From Anaerolineales bacterium (GTDB taxonomy: Bacteria; Chloroflexota; Anaerolineae; Anaerolineales; E44-bin32): a stretch of DNA of 46,333 bases. Position numbers and translations under genes: made by a program. The stretch spans positions 1 through 46,333 of the forward strand of contig JARRPX010000008.1 in the NCBI GenBank assembly GCA_037382465.1. The letters are read 5' to 3'. Shown here piece by piece: positions 16,894-25,922 of the stretch. The notes under the pieces were generated by a model, which was given only the letters and a program-made list of their open reading frames with translations, searched no databases and was not told the DNA's origin. Each line of letters begins with the position of its first letter. Positions within the stretch are counted from its first letter, which is position 1.

Positions 16894-17749
16894 ATTCCAT
16901 ACGCGGCGATCCATCCCATAGTTTGGCGGTCGCCCAGCGTTTGTCCTCGCACGGAACGGCCAGGCTCTCATCCGCCAATTTCTGCAACGCTTTATCGGTT
17001 TCCTTGATGCGCCAGCGGAACAGACGGCCAATGTCTTGCGCCGTCGCAGCGCCGACCGAGTCGAGATAGCGGCACGCGAGTGTGGTGCGTGCATCTGCGA
17101 GTGTGATCGGTCTGGCTTGTGATGCTACGTTCGTGAACCAGCGGTCGAAGAGTTCGTAAATGAAGGCATAGCGCCAGGCGCCAGCTTCGGCGATGCCGAT
17201 GGGCACGACCCACAACCCGCGCTGCAGATCGGCGATGGCTTTATTGAAACGAGATTTCGATTGACCGGCGCTGAGGTGAGCCAGCCTGCGCAGCTGAATC
17301 GTGTGTTGAGGCCCGTTCCTCAACAATGCTTCCGCCACGCGGTACGCCTCGTAGGTCAAATGCCCATCTTCGTACGCCAGACGGTAGTCATCGATTTCCG
17401 CGACGCGGTCGGAGAGGGCGTAGAAAACGGGAATGACCTCGAGACTGACCAGCGTGGCTTTGCCGCGCAGCAGCTTTCCGTAATACCACTGACGTTTGTC
17501 CAGCATCTGGTCTTTCCAGCTCCAGGTGATGTGGCCCGGATCGTCGTGCTCGTCGGCCACGGGACGGTCGCCCGCCACCGCAGTCCACAGACTGGGGAGA
17601 TCGAACGATTGGATCGGCCAGAGCGTCGCGAATCCGCGCGCTTCGACGAATGCAAGCGCATCGTCAAGGGTTTGGAGGCGGGTACCCGGCGCAGTTTTGT
17701 AAGTCCGGGCGCGGTAGGTCTGTAAGGATTTATCCGGAACGCGTGTCAT
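16892..17749 (-). CDS. AlkZ-related winged-helix protein
   Basis: A 285-residue protein. Near the start, TRLQTLDDALAFVEARGFAT and IQSFDLPSLWTAVAGDRP are followed by ITWSWKDQMLDKRQWYYGKL, the W-S-W-K-D block typical of the proteins named AlkZ-related in genome annotations. The second half has a winged-helix-like stretch (QHTIQLRRLAHLSAG, FNKAIADLQRGLWVVPIG) and ends in VGAATAQDIGRLFRW. AlkZ itself (YcaQ) unhooks DNA interstrand cross-links; this relative lacks an obvious catalytic Q-x-Q-like motif, so I do not assign an activity. The ATG at 17749 has no marked ribosome binding site. Confidence 0.72.
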   Translation of the reverse strand: MTRVPDKSLQTYRARTYKTAPGTRLQTLDDALAFVEARGFATLWPIQSFDLPSLWTAVAGDRPVADEHDDPGHITWSWKDQMLDKRQWYYGKLLRGKATLVSLEVIPVFYALSDRVAEIDDYRLAYEDGHLTYEAYRVAEALLRNGPQHTIQLRRLAHLSAGQSKSRFNKAIADLQRGLWVVPIGIAEAGAWRYAFIYELFDRWFTNVASQARPITLADARTTLACRYLDSVGAATAQDIGRLFRWRIKETDKALQKLADESLAVPCEDKRWATAKLWDGSPRME

Positions 17750-17918
17750 GATGGTCCTATTCTACCCGTTTGCCATTTTAAAGAGGTTGAAAATCCACTT
17801 TCGAAAACACGTTCATTACGAATACTCGCTGCTCGATGAAGAATCCACACTCAAAGACTGTTCTGCCGGCAATTCTTGCTTGGAGAGATTCTGATAGAGA
17901 GATGTGTTTTTAATTCCC

Positions 17919-17947
17919 TTGATCGTGACCGGGTATACTCGTAGAAT
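17919..17947 (+). promoter_or_regulatory. Sigma-70 promoter of panD
   Basis: TTGATC (17919-17924), 17-base spacer, TAGAAT (17942-17947). The predicted transcript start is about 18 bases before the panD GTG. Confidence 0.6.
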
Positions 17948-17971
17948 GGGTCCGATTGAGGGAGTGTTGTC

Positions 17972-18331
17972 GTGACAGAGAGGGATAACAAACGCTGGCT
18001 GCTGCGTTCGAAGATACATAAAGCCACCGTGACGTCTGCCGATCCGGACTACGTGGGCAGCATCACGATCGATTTGGATTTGATGGACCGGGTCGGCATC
18101 TGGCCGGGCGAGAAGGTCATGGTCGTCAGCAACGCGACGGGGGCGCGGTTGGAGACCTATGCCATTTCCGGTGTGCGCGGTTCGGGAGAGATCTGCATGA
18201 ACGGCGGTGCGGCCCATTTGATTAAACCCGGTGAGGAGATCATTATCATGGGTTTCGCGTTGGCCTCAGAACCGATCGAACCGCGGATCATACTCGTGGA
18301 CGCCGAGAATCGATACGTGAGGGATTTGTAG
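17972..18331 (+). CDS. panD: Aspartate 1-decarboxylase (pyruvoyl-dependent)
   Basis: PanD makes beta-alanine from L-aspartate for pantothenate and coenzyme A. The 119-residue length fits. The hallmarks are the N-terminal KIHKATVTSADPDYVGSITI with the self-cleavage site Gly29-Ser30 (the serine becomes the pyruvoyl group), a tyrosine-containing central block, and RGSGEICMNGGAAHLIKPG near the end, which forms the active-site pocket. The enzyme is a cytoplasmic tetramer. The start is GTG 17972 with GAGGGAG upstream. No other pantothenate gene is in the window; it stands alone, divergent from the AlkZ-related gene. Confidence 0.96.
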   Translation: MTERDNKRWLLRSKIHKATVTSADPDYVGSITIDLDLMDRVGIWPGEKVMVVSNATGARLETYAISGVRGSGEICMNGGAAHLIKPGEEIIIMGFALASEPIEPRIILVDAENRYVRDL

Positions 18332-18521
18332 CCGGTTTGCTGTTCGATGATGTGGGGGAACGATCCAAAGGTTGCTTCCACGATTTAATATCGAATAATC
18401 GACCCTCGTTCCGTGTGAGTGAATCGTTGCCTGCGAGACAATCACAGCCTGTGGACGACTGGCCGGCCGTGGGAGTTGGTTTCTTGCTTTCGCGTAATTG
18501 CCGCGCTATGATGGATCCGAC

Positions 18522-19133
18522 GTGGATGAGCCAGAACTGATTCGCTACGCCCAGCAGGGCGATTTGGATGCCTTCAATCGTTTGATCCAGATCTACGAGC
18601 GGCAGGTTTTTAATCTTGCCTGGCGCATCATGGGGGATTCGGATTCGGCTGCGGATGCAACCCAGGAAGCGTTCATCTCGGCATACAAGGCCGTCGTCCG
18701 CTTTCGCGGCGGTTCGTTCCGTTCGTGGATGATGCGCATCGTCACCAACGCTTGTTACGACGAACTGCGCCGGCGAAAACGGCGGCCGGCTGGTTCCCTG
18801 GAGAAATTGTTCGACGAAGTAGGCGTGCCTGAACCGGACGATCCGGGTGACCTGATCCACAAACCGGAAGACCCCGAAACGGCGACCGAGCGCGCCGAGT
18901 TGTCGAACGCCATCCAGGATTGCCTCAATCGTTTGCCCGACGATTTCCGGGTGGTCGCCGTACTGGCCGACGTCCAGGGCTATGAGTACGGCGAAGTGGC
19001 GCAAGTTATCGGAAAACCGTTGGGTACGGTAAAGAGTCGTCTGGCGAGGGCGCGGGCACGCTTGCGGGAGTGCCTGCAGCGTCACCGGGAACTTTTACCG
19101 GCGACATACCGTCTGGAAGATGAGTCGCCATGA
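18522..19133 (+). CDS. ECF-type RNA polymerase sigma factor
   Basis: A 203-residue sigma factor with only regions 2 and 4. Region 2 shows ELIRYAQQGDLDAFNRLIQI, VFNLAWRIMGDSDSAADATQ and FRSWMMRIVTNACYDELRRR; region 4 shows LNRLPDDFRVVAVLADVQGY and GKPLGTVKSRLARARARL, the helix-turn-helix for the -35 box. The linker includes an acidic stretch (EVGVPEPDDPGDL). I place the start at GTG 18522, where family members begin; a TTG at 18498 is in frame. The stop overlaps the anti-sigma start (ATGA at 19130), so the two are translationally coupled and likely form a regulatory pair. Confidence 0.93.
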   Translation: MDEPELIRYAQQGDLDAFNRLIQIYERQVFNLAWRIMGDSDSAADATQEAFISAYKAVVRFRGGSFRSWMMRIVTNACYDELRRRKRRPAGSLEKLFDEVGVPEPDDPGDLIHKPEDPETATERAELSNAIQDCLNRLPDDFRVVAVLADVQGYEYGEVAQVIGKPLGTVKSRLARARARLRECLQRHRELLPATYRLEDESP

Positions 19134-20008
19134 ACGAGATGAACGTCAGTAAACTTTCGAAGCAAGACCTCGAGAGGCTGTCTGCCTATGTAGACGGCGA
19201 GTTAGACGCCAGGCAAACTGCCCAGGTGGAAGCACGCCTCGAAAGGGACGAGTTGTTCCGGGAGGCACTGGCGGAACTGCGTCAGACCGCCCACTGGCTG
19301 CGTTCCATGCCGCAGGTCGCTCCACCGAGGCGATTCCGCCTCACGCCTGAAATGGTCGAACGGCGTCCGGCCGACCGCGCCTATCCGTTTCTGAAATTGG
19401 CCAGCGCAGTGGCTGTGACCGCGTTTGTGTTCGTGATCGGGATCGATGCTTTCAGGTCGACTCACGAATGGAAAGCCCTTCCGGCCAATCTGGCCCAACG
19501 TTCGGCCGCCGAGGCGCCGGGAGCAGCAGCGGATACGGGTGAGGCGGAGGAATATGCCGCTGAAGAATCCATGGTGGAGGCACTGGAAGCCGCCGCACCA
19601 CTGGCGGAACCTGCGGAGGAGGCGACCGAGCAGAGGTTCGCAGCGGAAGCGGAGGCGGACCAGCAGACGCAGCAACCTGAAGCCGAAATGCCGGCGGAAG
19701 AATCGGAGGGGCAGCCGGAAATGCCGCTGGAAGAATCTCCCGCAATCGGAAAAACCTCACAGGGAGCCGATAACCTCGGGGGAACGGGGGTTGAAGAAGC
19801 CGGCGGAGAGCCGCCGGCTGAAGCGGAGGCCGCCCCGACTGTGACGGCTCCCATCGAAAATGAGGGGACGCTGGTTGGAGAGGAAGCGCCGGAGAGAGGA
19901 TCGTCGGTTCGCCAGGTCGAACCGATCCGCCTGCTCGAATTCGGGCTGGCGCTTCTGTGCATCGTGCTGATCAGCGCAACGCTGCTGATGCGTGTATCTT
20001 CCCGGTGA
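19130..20008 (+). CDS. Membrane anti-sigma factor with Ala/Glu/Pro-rich external region
   Basis: A 292-residue protein. The first 60 residues (LERLSAYVDGELDARQTAQV, then LERDELFREALAELRQTAHW) match the N-terminal part of zinc-type anti-sigma domains, which bind ECF sigma region 2-4, but the H-x3-C-x2-C zinc motif is missing: the only cysteine in the protein lies in the last membrane helix. TM1 is at about 87-105, then a low-complexity Ala/Glu/Pro-rich segment of about 160 residues, and a second TM at about 268-288. It overlaps the sigma gene by four bases and the Nudix gene by four bases. What signal releases the sigma is unknown. Confidence 0.8.
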   Translation: MNEMNVSKLSKQDLERLSAYVDGELDARQTAQVEARLERDELFREALAELRQTAHWLRSMPQVAPPRRFRLTPEMVERRPADRAYPFLKLASAVAVTAFVFVIGIDAFRSTHEWKALPANLAQRSAAEAPGAAADTGEAEEYAAEESMVEALEAAAPLAEPAEEATEQRFAAEAEADQQTQQPEAEMPAEESEGQPEMPLEESPAIGKTSQGADNLGGTGVEEAGGEPPAEAEAAPTVTAPIENEGTLVGEEAPERGSSVRQVEPIRLLEFGLALLCIVLISATLLMRVSSR

Positions 20009-20502
20009 ACGATCCGTCCGCGATTCGATTCTGTGTGTTGTGCGGCGCGCAAACGAAGCTGCAGGAGCGTTTCGGCCGTTTACGTCCGGTTTGTACTTCT
20101 TGCGGTCATATCCATTTCCAGGAGCCAAAAGTGGCCGCCGCCGTCATCTTGGAGCGGGAAGGGAGGATCTTACTCGTGCGCCGCGTGAACGAGCCGCAGC
20201 AGGGGAAATGGTCCTTGCCGGCCGGTTTCATCGATGCCGGTGAGGATCCCAAAGAGGCCGCAGTGCGAGAGGTATATGAAGAGACCGGCTTGCGGGTTCG
20301 TGTCACAGAATTGCTCGACGTGATCGGCGGGCGGGAATATCCCAACGGAGCCGACATCGTCATCTTGTACTCCGGCGTGATCGAAGGGGGAGAACTGGCC
20401 GCCGCAGACGATGCAGATGCGGCAGCGTTTTTTGACTACGAGGCGTTGCCGGCGATAGCCTTTAAATCGACGCAAAAGGCGATCGAAAATCGGCAGCGGT
20501 AG
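20005..20502 (+). CDS. Nudix hydrolase with N-terminal zinc ribbon
   Basis: A 165-residue pyrophosphohydrolase. An N-terminal zinc ribbon (CVLCGAQ ... CTSCGHIHF) is followed by the Nudix box: GFIDAGEDPKEAAVREVYEE, then TGL, containing the G-x5-E-x7-R-E-x2-E-E-x-G pattern with all Mg2+-binding glutamates. The ribbon plus Nudix layout resembles NudC-like or ADP-ribose pyrophosphatase-type enzymes; the NudC-specific SQPWPFPxS motif is absent, so an NADH pyrophosphatase label would be unsafe. I place the start at GTG 20005, which overlaps the anti-sigma stop (GTGA). The overlap suggests that it belongs to the ECF operon. Confidence 0.88.
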   Translation: MNDPSAIRFCVLCGAQTKLQERFGRLRPVCTSCGHIHFQEPKVAAAVILEREGRILLVRRVNEPQQGKWSLPAGFIDAGEDPKEAAVREVYEETGLRVRVTELLDVIGGREYPNGADIVILYSGVIEGGELAAADDADAAAFFDYEALPAIAFKSTQKAIENRQR

Positions 20503-20740
20503 CCTTGAATCGAAGGTTCGTTTCATTCGATTTCGGATAGGGGGAAAATCGTCTTTGCAGCCGTTTAGACCATCGGGCGTCCGTCACGTGCAGAAGGAAG
20601 GAAGGTATAATGAACACTCGTTCGGGCGGTGGAACGCGGTTTCATCTCCCGCACGCATGCTCGAGATCAGCGCAGTTCGAGCAGACCCATGATGGGCAGA
20701 TGCCAGTTTTACTGCGTCGTTATTGGTTCGAGAGGGTAAC

Positions 20741-21478
20741 ATGGAAATCGATGTGTTCACCTTGTTTCCGGAGGTGATGCAGCCGTATCTGCAGTCAAGC
20801 GTGTTGGGTAAAGCGCAGGACAGCGGTCTGCTCTCGGTTCGCCTGCACGATATTCGCCAGTACGCGGCCGATCGCCACAACACCACCGACGAAGAGCCAT
20901 ACGGCGGTGGCGGCGGCATGATCATGAAACCGGAGCCGGTATTTGCGGCCGTGGAAGACGTACTGGGGAAAGAGATCGATTCGATCTCCATCATCCTGCT
21001 CACCCCGCAAGGAAGGGTGTTCGATCAGCGTACGGCGAAGGAGCTTTCGCATCACAATCACATCGCGTTGATCTGCGGACGATATGAGGGCGTCGACGAG
21101 CGCATCCGCGAACACCTCGTCACAGACGAAATCTCCATCGGCGATTACGTGCTTACCGGCGGGGAACTACCGGCGCTCGTGGTCATCGACGCTGTTGCAC
21201 GCTGGCTTCCGGGGGTGCTCGGTGACCGGAGCGCCACGCACAAGGACTCACACGCCAACGGCCTTCTCGAATATCCACATTACACTCGACCTGCCGCGTT
21301 TCGAGGTTGGAAGGTTCCGGATGTGTTGCTCTCCGGTGATCACGCCCGCATTGCCGCATGGCGCCGCGCAGAGTCGTTGAAGCGAACTGCCGAACGCCGG
21401 CCCGATCTGCTCGAACGAGCCGAACTCGATGATGAGGACCATAAAAAATTGTCTCAGGGGGATGAAAACGATGAATAG
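20741..21478 (+). CDS. trmD: tRNA (guanine37-N1)-methyltransferase
   Basis: TrmD methylates G37 next to the anticodon, preventing frameshifts. It is a SPOUT-fold trefoil-knot dimer. Motifs visible are [16 protein letters not shown] at the start, [20 protein letters not shown] (the flexible substrate loop), [13 protein letters not shown] and [20 protein letters not shown], the S-adenosylmethionine-binding knot, and [20 protein letters not shown] at the C-terminal domain. I prefer the ATG at 20741, with GAGAGGG upstream, over an ATG at 20723. In many bacteria trmD follows rpsP-rimM; those genes are not here. A TATAAT hexamer at 20606-20611 may be part of its promoter. Confidence 0.96.
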   Translation: MEIDVFTLFPEVMQPYLQSSVLGKAQDSGLLSVRLHDIRQYAADRHNTTDEEPYGGGGGMIMKPEPVFAAVEDVLGKEIDSISIILLTPQGRVFDQRTAKELSHHNHIALICGRYEGVDERIREHLVTDEISIGDYVLTGGELPALVVIDAVARWLPGVLGDRSATHKDSHANGLLEYPHYTRPAAFRGWKVPDVLLSGDHARIAAWRRAESLKRTAERRPDLLERAELDDEDHKKLSQGDENDE

Positions 21479-21509
21479 CATGTTGAACATAAGACCAATG
21501 GAGGAACGC

Positions 21510-23477
21510 GTGGAACGGAGCTCTTCGGTGTGGAATGGTGTCCGTATCACTCTCTTCTTGCTGGCCGCAATGGCGATTGGCGCCTGTCAGCCGCCGCAGG
21601 ACGTCGATTTGCCGCTTACGATCGACGGTTCGAAAACGGCGACGCCGATCGTCGAACCGACGCCGGAACCACCGCCTCCGAAAACCCTTTTTGTCTGTCT
21701 GAACCAGGAGCCCGCTTCGCTCTACATTTACAACCCACTGTATTTCAGTGGAGATTCCAGCGGGGAAGCGGATGCCGTTCTCCAGGCACTGTATGATGGA
21801 CCGATCGACATCGTCGATTACCAGCCTGAAGCGGTCATTCTGGACGGCCTGCCGAATCTCGCCCGAGGGGAAGATGCCCGCCTGGAAGAAGTTGCGGTAC
21901 ACACCGGAGAACTCTATTACAATCCGAAAACCATGCAGCCGGAGGTCCTCGCATACGGCAAGGAGTATCTTCCCTCCGGATGTGCGGGATCGGATTGTCT
22001 GCTTACCTACACCGGCGGCGAGGTCTTCATGCCGCGCATGATCGTCGAATTTCATCTGCTGCCCGGTTTGACCTGGTCGGACGGTTCTCCGCTGACGGCG
22101 CAGGATTCGGTCTACTCCTTCGAACTCGATCGCAACGCCGACACGAACTCGATCAAATATCTGGTGGATCGCACCCACTCCTACGAGGCGCTGGACGACG
22201 ACTTGAGTGTCCGTTGGACGGGAATTCCCGGCTTCATCGACGCCGAATACAAGACGAACTTCTGGTCCCCTTTGCCGAAGCACGTTCTCGAGAGTTTCAC
22301 GCCCGAAGAACTACTAACAGCAGATGCCGCCAATAAAGACATCCTGGGATGGGGCCCCTATCAAATCGATTCGTGGTCCGCAGGCCAGCAGATCGTGATG
22401 ACACCCAACCCGTACTATTTTCGTGCTTCCGAAGGGCTGCCCAAGTTCGATCGCCTGATCTTCCGCTTCCTGGGGGCGGATGGGAACGCGGCCATCCAAC
22501 AGTTGCTTACCGGAGAATGCGATATCCTCGACGAATCCCTGATCCCGGACCAGGCGCTGCCTTCGCTGATCGATCTGCAGCAGTCTGGTGAGCTGTCGAT
22601 CGTGGACGGGCCCGGTTTGTATCTCTTCCGGATGGACTTCAATCTATCTCCCGTGGGGCAGGAATTCGATAAGGGTCTCTTTGCCGACGCGCGCACGCGG
22701 CAGGCCATCGCGGGCTGTATCGATCGTGAAAGCCTCGTGCAGGATATCTTTTACGGTCTCGCATCCATCTCCAATACCTACCTCTCACCTGATTATCCGG
22801 CCTATGCCGGCGATCTTGATTTCGTCGCCTACGACGTTGAAGCCGCTCAAGCGACCCTCGACGCATTGGGATGGATCGATACTGACGGCCTGCCCGAGAC
22901 CGCCAGAGTGGCGCAAGGTGTGCCCGGGGTGTCTTTCGGAACACCGCTTTCCTTCAGTTACAGGACGACTGCGGGTGTCTTCAACGAGGCGCTGGCCGAG
23001 TACATCCAGGCGGAGCTCTCCGTTTGCGGCGTCGAGATGACGATCGAATACGAAGATGCTTCCACGTTTACCGCCCCATGGCCCGACGGACCGATTTTCG
23101 GCCGCGGTTTCCAAACGGTCGGCTGGGCCTGGTTGGACTGGTGGACCCCGCCGTGCGAGATGTTCGCCGGGCGAGAGATTCCCTCCGCCACGTATGAGAA
23201 TGGCAGCAATGCCAGTGGCTTCGACAATCTGCAATATAATGCCGCATGTGAGCAAATCTTGTTGGGAGCACCGGAAACGCAAACCTATCAAGATGCCGTC
23301 TTGCTTACCCAACAAGTGTTTGCACAGGAAATACCCGCCGTTCCACTCGCCATTCCGGCGCGGATAATGGTGGCCAACACCGATGTTTGTGGATTCGACT
23401 TCGTGCCCCTGGCGGACAGCGGCTTGTGGAACATCGAATCAATAGATTCGGGGGACGGTTGCGATAGTGAATCTTGA
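21510..23477 (+). CDS. Peptide ABC transporter binding lipoprotein (family 5), conventional domain order
   Basis: A 655-residue solute-binding lipoprotein. I place the start at GTG 21510 because GGAGGA lies five bases upstream and gives a normal signal peptide (VERSSSVWNGVRITLFLLAA, then MAIGAC with Cys26); a second start at ATG 21471 has GGGGGA upstream. Domain order is the usual one: domain I with PASLYIYNPLY and LTWSDGSPLTAQDSVYSFEL (about residue 187), GWGPYQIDSWSAGQ, then the family block ADARTRQAIAGCIDRESLVQ near residue 391, and the C-terminal closure. It binds oligopeptides, nickel chelates or sugars in this family. It lies upstream of oppD, separated by 294 bases with a promoter. Confidence 0.9.
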   Translation: MERSSSVWNGVRITLFLLAAMAIGACQPPQDVDLPLTIDGSKTATPIVEPTPEPPPPKTLFVCLNQEPASLYIYNPLYFSGDSSGEADAVLQALYDGPIDIVDYQPEAVILDGLPNLARGEDARLEEVAVHTGELYYNPKTMQPEVLAYGKEYLPSGCAGSDCLLTYTGGEVFMPRMIVEFHLLPGLTWSDGSPLTAQDSVYSFELDRNADTNSIKYLVDRTHSYEALDDDLSVRWTGIPGFIDAEYKTNFWSPLPKHVLESFTPEELLTADAANKDILGWGPYQIDSWSAGQQIVMTPNPYYFRASEGLPKFDRLIFRFLGADGNAAIQQLLTGECDILDESLIPDQALPSLIDLQQSGELSIVDGPGLYLFRMDFNLSPVGQEFDKGLFADARTRQAIAGCIDRESLVQDIFYGLASISNTYLSPDYPAYAGDLDFVAYDVEAAQATLDALGWIDTDGLPETARVAQGVPGVSFGTPLSFSYRTTAGVFNEALAEYIQAELSVCGVEMTIEYEDASTFTAPWPDGPIFGRGFQTVGWAWLDWWTPPCEMFAGREIPSATYENGSNASGFDNLQYNAACEQILLGAPETQTYQDAVLLTQQVFAQEIPAVPLAIPARIMVANTDVCGFDFVPLADSGLWNIESIDSGDGCDSES

Positions 23478-23647
23478 GTGATCCAATATGTCTGTACTTT
23501 TATTTTGAGCCGAAATGCGATAAAATCCGCGGGGTTTAATTGTATGACAAATATCAACGAATTACAGATTGCATGGTAAAATAACAAACGTTCTTAAGAC
23601 CTGTACAACACTTCCAAAAGAGAGAAGTTACTATTCGAAGATATCGT

Positions 23648-23675
23648 TTGAATGCGCTTTGAAAACCGATATAAT
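23648..23675 (+). promoter_or_regulatory. Sigma-70 promoter of the opp operon
   Basis: TTGAAT (23648-23653), 16-base spacer, perfect TATAAT (23670-23675), 96 bases before the oppD start. The surrounding 294-base gap is AT-rich and holds no gene. Confidence 0.6.
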
Positions 23676-23771
23676 AATTTCAAAGGTTTGCTTCATTAAA
23701 AACCCATGTTCCCAGTTACAGGATGCAACAGGAAACGGACATAGCCAGAAAATATTCAGGAAGAGGTCACA

Positions 23772-24758
23772 TTGGCAAATAAACTCCTCGAAGTCAAAGA
23801 TCTAGTGACCCGATTTTACACACCCGAGGGTGTGGTTCACGCTGTCAACGGAATGTCGTTCAACTTAGATGAGGGGGAAACGCTCGGAATTGTTGGAGAG
23901 AGCGGGTGTGGAAAGAGTGTTTCTGTGCTTTCCATTTTGCGGTTGATTCCCAATCCGCCAGGTAAAATTGAACAGGGCGAAGCCATCTTCCTGGGCAGGG
24001 ACTTACTGCAACTCCCAATCGATGAATTGCGACAAGTGCGGGGGAAGGAAATCGGGATGATCTTCCAAGACCCGATGACGTCGCTCAATCCTGTGATGAC
24101 CATCGAGCACCAGTTGGCCGAGCCGATGCTCGAACACATGGGGATGTCAAAGCGTGATGCACGCGATCGGATCATCGAACTGCTTCAAATGGTGGGCATT
24201 CCCAACCCTGCGGAGCGAATCACGGAATATCCGCATCAATTTTCAGGCGGCATGCGCCAGCGGGCGATGATCGCCATGGCGCTGTCGTGCAACCCCAAGA
24301 TTCTCATCGCAGATGAGCCCACAACGGCGCTCGATGTGACCATCCAAGCCCAGATTGTGGATCTGGTCAACCAGCTCCAAGACAAATTGGGCATGGCAAT
24401 CATCTGGATCACCCACGATCTGGGTGTAGTGGCTCGCCTGGTGGATCGCGTTGTGGTGATGTATGCCGGCTATCCGGTCGAAAGAGCGTCCGTAAAGGAT
24501 ACGTACGGCAACCCACGTCATCCATATACGATTTCACTGCTGCGGTCTTTACCCAGGATTGATGAACAGCGGGAGGATCGTCTGGAGAATATCGAAGGAC
24601 GGCCTCCCGATTTGTTTGAGGAACCGGATTTCTGTCCTTTTGCTCCACGCTGCCCCTTCGTGCAGGACAAATGTTGGCAGGAAAATCCCGGTATGCGTTC
24701 GGTCGGTGAAAACCACGAGATCGCTTGCTGGTTTGACGTTACCAAAGACGATTTGTAA
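23772..24758 (+). CDS. oppD: Oligopeptide/dipeptide ABC transporter ATP-binding protein (OppD/DppD type)
   Basis: A 328-residue ATPase. Walker A is GESGCGKS, the signature is QFSGGMRQR, Walker B is [12 protein letters not shown], and the switch histidine is in WITHDLGVV. The C-terminal extension carries the Cys-rich motif [16 protein letters not shown], found in this subfamily, where it may hold an iron-sulfur cluster. The start is TTG 23772, five bases after GGAAGAGG. It powers import by the two permeases at 27946 and 29065 together with the paired ATPase that follows. The spacing to the next gene is 26 bases. Confidence 0.95.
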   Translation: MANKLLEVKDLVTRFYTPEGVVHAVNGMSFNLDEGETLGIVGESGCGKSVSVLSILRLIPNPPGKIEQGEAIFLGRDLLQLPIDELRQVRGKEIGMIFQDPMTSLNPVMTIEHQLAEPMLEHMGMSKRDARDRIIELLQMVGIPNPAERITEYPHQFSGGMRQRAMIAMALSCNPKILIADEPTTALDVTIQAQIVDLVNQLQDKLGMAIIWITHDLGVVARLVDRVVVMYAGYPVERASVKDTYGNPRHPYTISLLRSLPRIDEQREDRLENIEGRPPDLFEEPDFCPFAPRCPFVQDKCWQENPGMRSVGENHEIACWFDVTKDDL

Positions 24759-24784
24759 TCCGGGACGTTTGGGAGAATCGACGA

Positions 24785-25786
24785 GTGAAGGCAAATTCGA
24801 ATACAGCGAAGAAAAGCAACGAAGTCATCATCCGAGTCGAGAACTTGAAGAAGTACTTCCCAATCGAGCGAGGCTTATTCCGCCGTCAGGTCGGCGCAGT
24901 GCAGGCCGTTGACGGCATCTCGTTCGAGATTCGCCGCGGAGAGACGTTGGGATTGGTGGGCGAAAGTGGGTGTGGAAAATCTACCACCGGCCGCACCATG
25001 CTGCGCTTGTACGAGCCCACGGAGGGGAAAGTCTTCTTCGGAGATGTGGAAGTAACCGCATTATCTCGCAATGAAATTCGCAGCTTTCGACCCCACATGC
25101 AGATGATTTTCCAGGACCCCTATGCGTCCCTCAACCCGCGCATGACGGTAGGCGAGCTGATCGGCGAGCCGCTGCTCATTCATACACCTATGACTTCGAG
25201 TGAACGCAACGAAAAAGTGGCGGAATTGCTTGAACTTGTGGGGTTGAATCCGCGTTTCTCGGTGCGTTACCCACATGAGTTCTCCGGCGGGCAAAGACAA
25301 CGCATCGGAGTCGCTCGGGCATTGGCGCTCAGCCCTGAATTTGTGGTCGCCGACGAACCGATTTCCGCTTTGGACGTGTCAGTCCAGGCACAGGTGGTCA
25401 ATCTGCTTGAAGACCTTCAAGACAAGTTCAGCTTTACCTACCTCTTCATTGCCCACGACTTGAGTATGGTTCGGCATATTGCCAACCGTGTTGCTGTGAT
25501 GTATCTGGGGAAGTTGGTGGAAATTGCCAAAGGTAAGGACTTGTACTCAAATCCACTGCATCCCTATACGCAAGCCTTGTTGTCGGCTGTACCCATCCCG
25601 GATCCAGTTATCGAGGAGACTCGTTCCAGGATCATTCTCTCCGGTGATGTGCCCAGCCCTGTTTCGCCTCCATCCGGTTGCCGCTTTCATACACGTTGCC
25701 CGATTGCTGAAAAAATCTGCTCTGAGGAAGAACCTCTACTCAGACAATTAGAACCTGACCACTGGGTTGCCTGTCATTTGGCATAG
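24785..25786 (+). CDS. oppF: Oligopeptide/dipeptide ABC transporter ATP-binding protein (OppF/DppF type)
   Basis: A 333-residue ATPase, partner of the preceding one. It starts with [17 protein letters not shown] and [15 protein letters not shown], the typical OppF opening. Walker A is GESGCGKS, the signature is EFSGGQRQR, Walker B is [12 protein letters not shown], the switch region FIAHDLSMV. The C-terminus holds [15 protein letters not shown], the OppF Cys motif. Its start is GTG 24785. With OppD it forms the nucleotide-binding heterodimer. The gene ends 136 bases before the binding-protein gene, and that gap contains a short hairpin and an unusually strong Shine-Dalgarno sequence. Confidence 0.95.
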   Translation: MKANSNTAKKSNEVIIRVENLKKYFPIERGLFRRQVGAVQAVDGISFEIRRGETLGLVGESGCGKSTTGRTMLRLYEPTEGKVFFGDVEVTALSRNEIRSFRPHMQMIFQDPYASLNPRMTVGELIGEPLLIHTPMTSSERNEKVAELLELVGLNPRFSVRYPHEFSGGQRQRIGVARALALSPEFVVADEPISALDVSVQAQVVNLLEDLQDKFSFTYLFIAHDLSMVRHIANRVAVMYLGKLVEIAKGKDLYSNPLHPYTQALLSAVPIPDPVIEETRSRIILSGDVPSPVSPPSGCRFHTRCPIAEKICSEEEPLLRQLEPDHWVACHLA

Positions 25787-25922
25787 GCACAACCCCGATC
25801 GTAGAGATCGAAAGGAGGTGATGGTATCGGGGTGATAGGAATGACTGCAGGTTTAGGAGTATCCGTACAAATTAACACTCGTAACATGTTGTTCCTCATA
25901 ACGAACTCTGAAGGAGGAGAAA

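Noticed and set aside
20606-20611. TATAAT as a trmD promoter
   Set aside because: Only the -10 is good; the best -35 candidate matches 3 of 6 positions, so I mention it within trmD rather than as a feature.
21183-22283. 366-residue open frame on the minus strand
   Set aside because: Antisense to trmD and the binding lipoprotein, both firmly identified.
23569-23805. 78-residue frame before oppD
   Set aside because: Biased composition of AT-rich spacer, contains the predicted promoter, no ribosome binding site.
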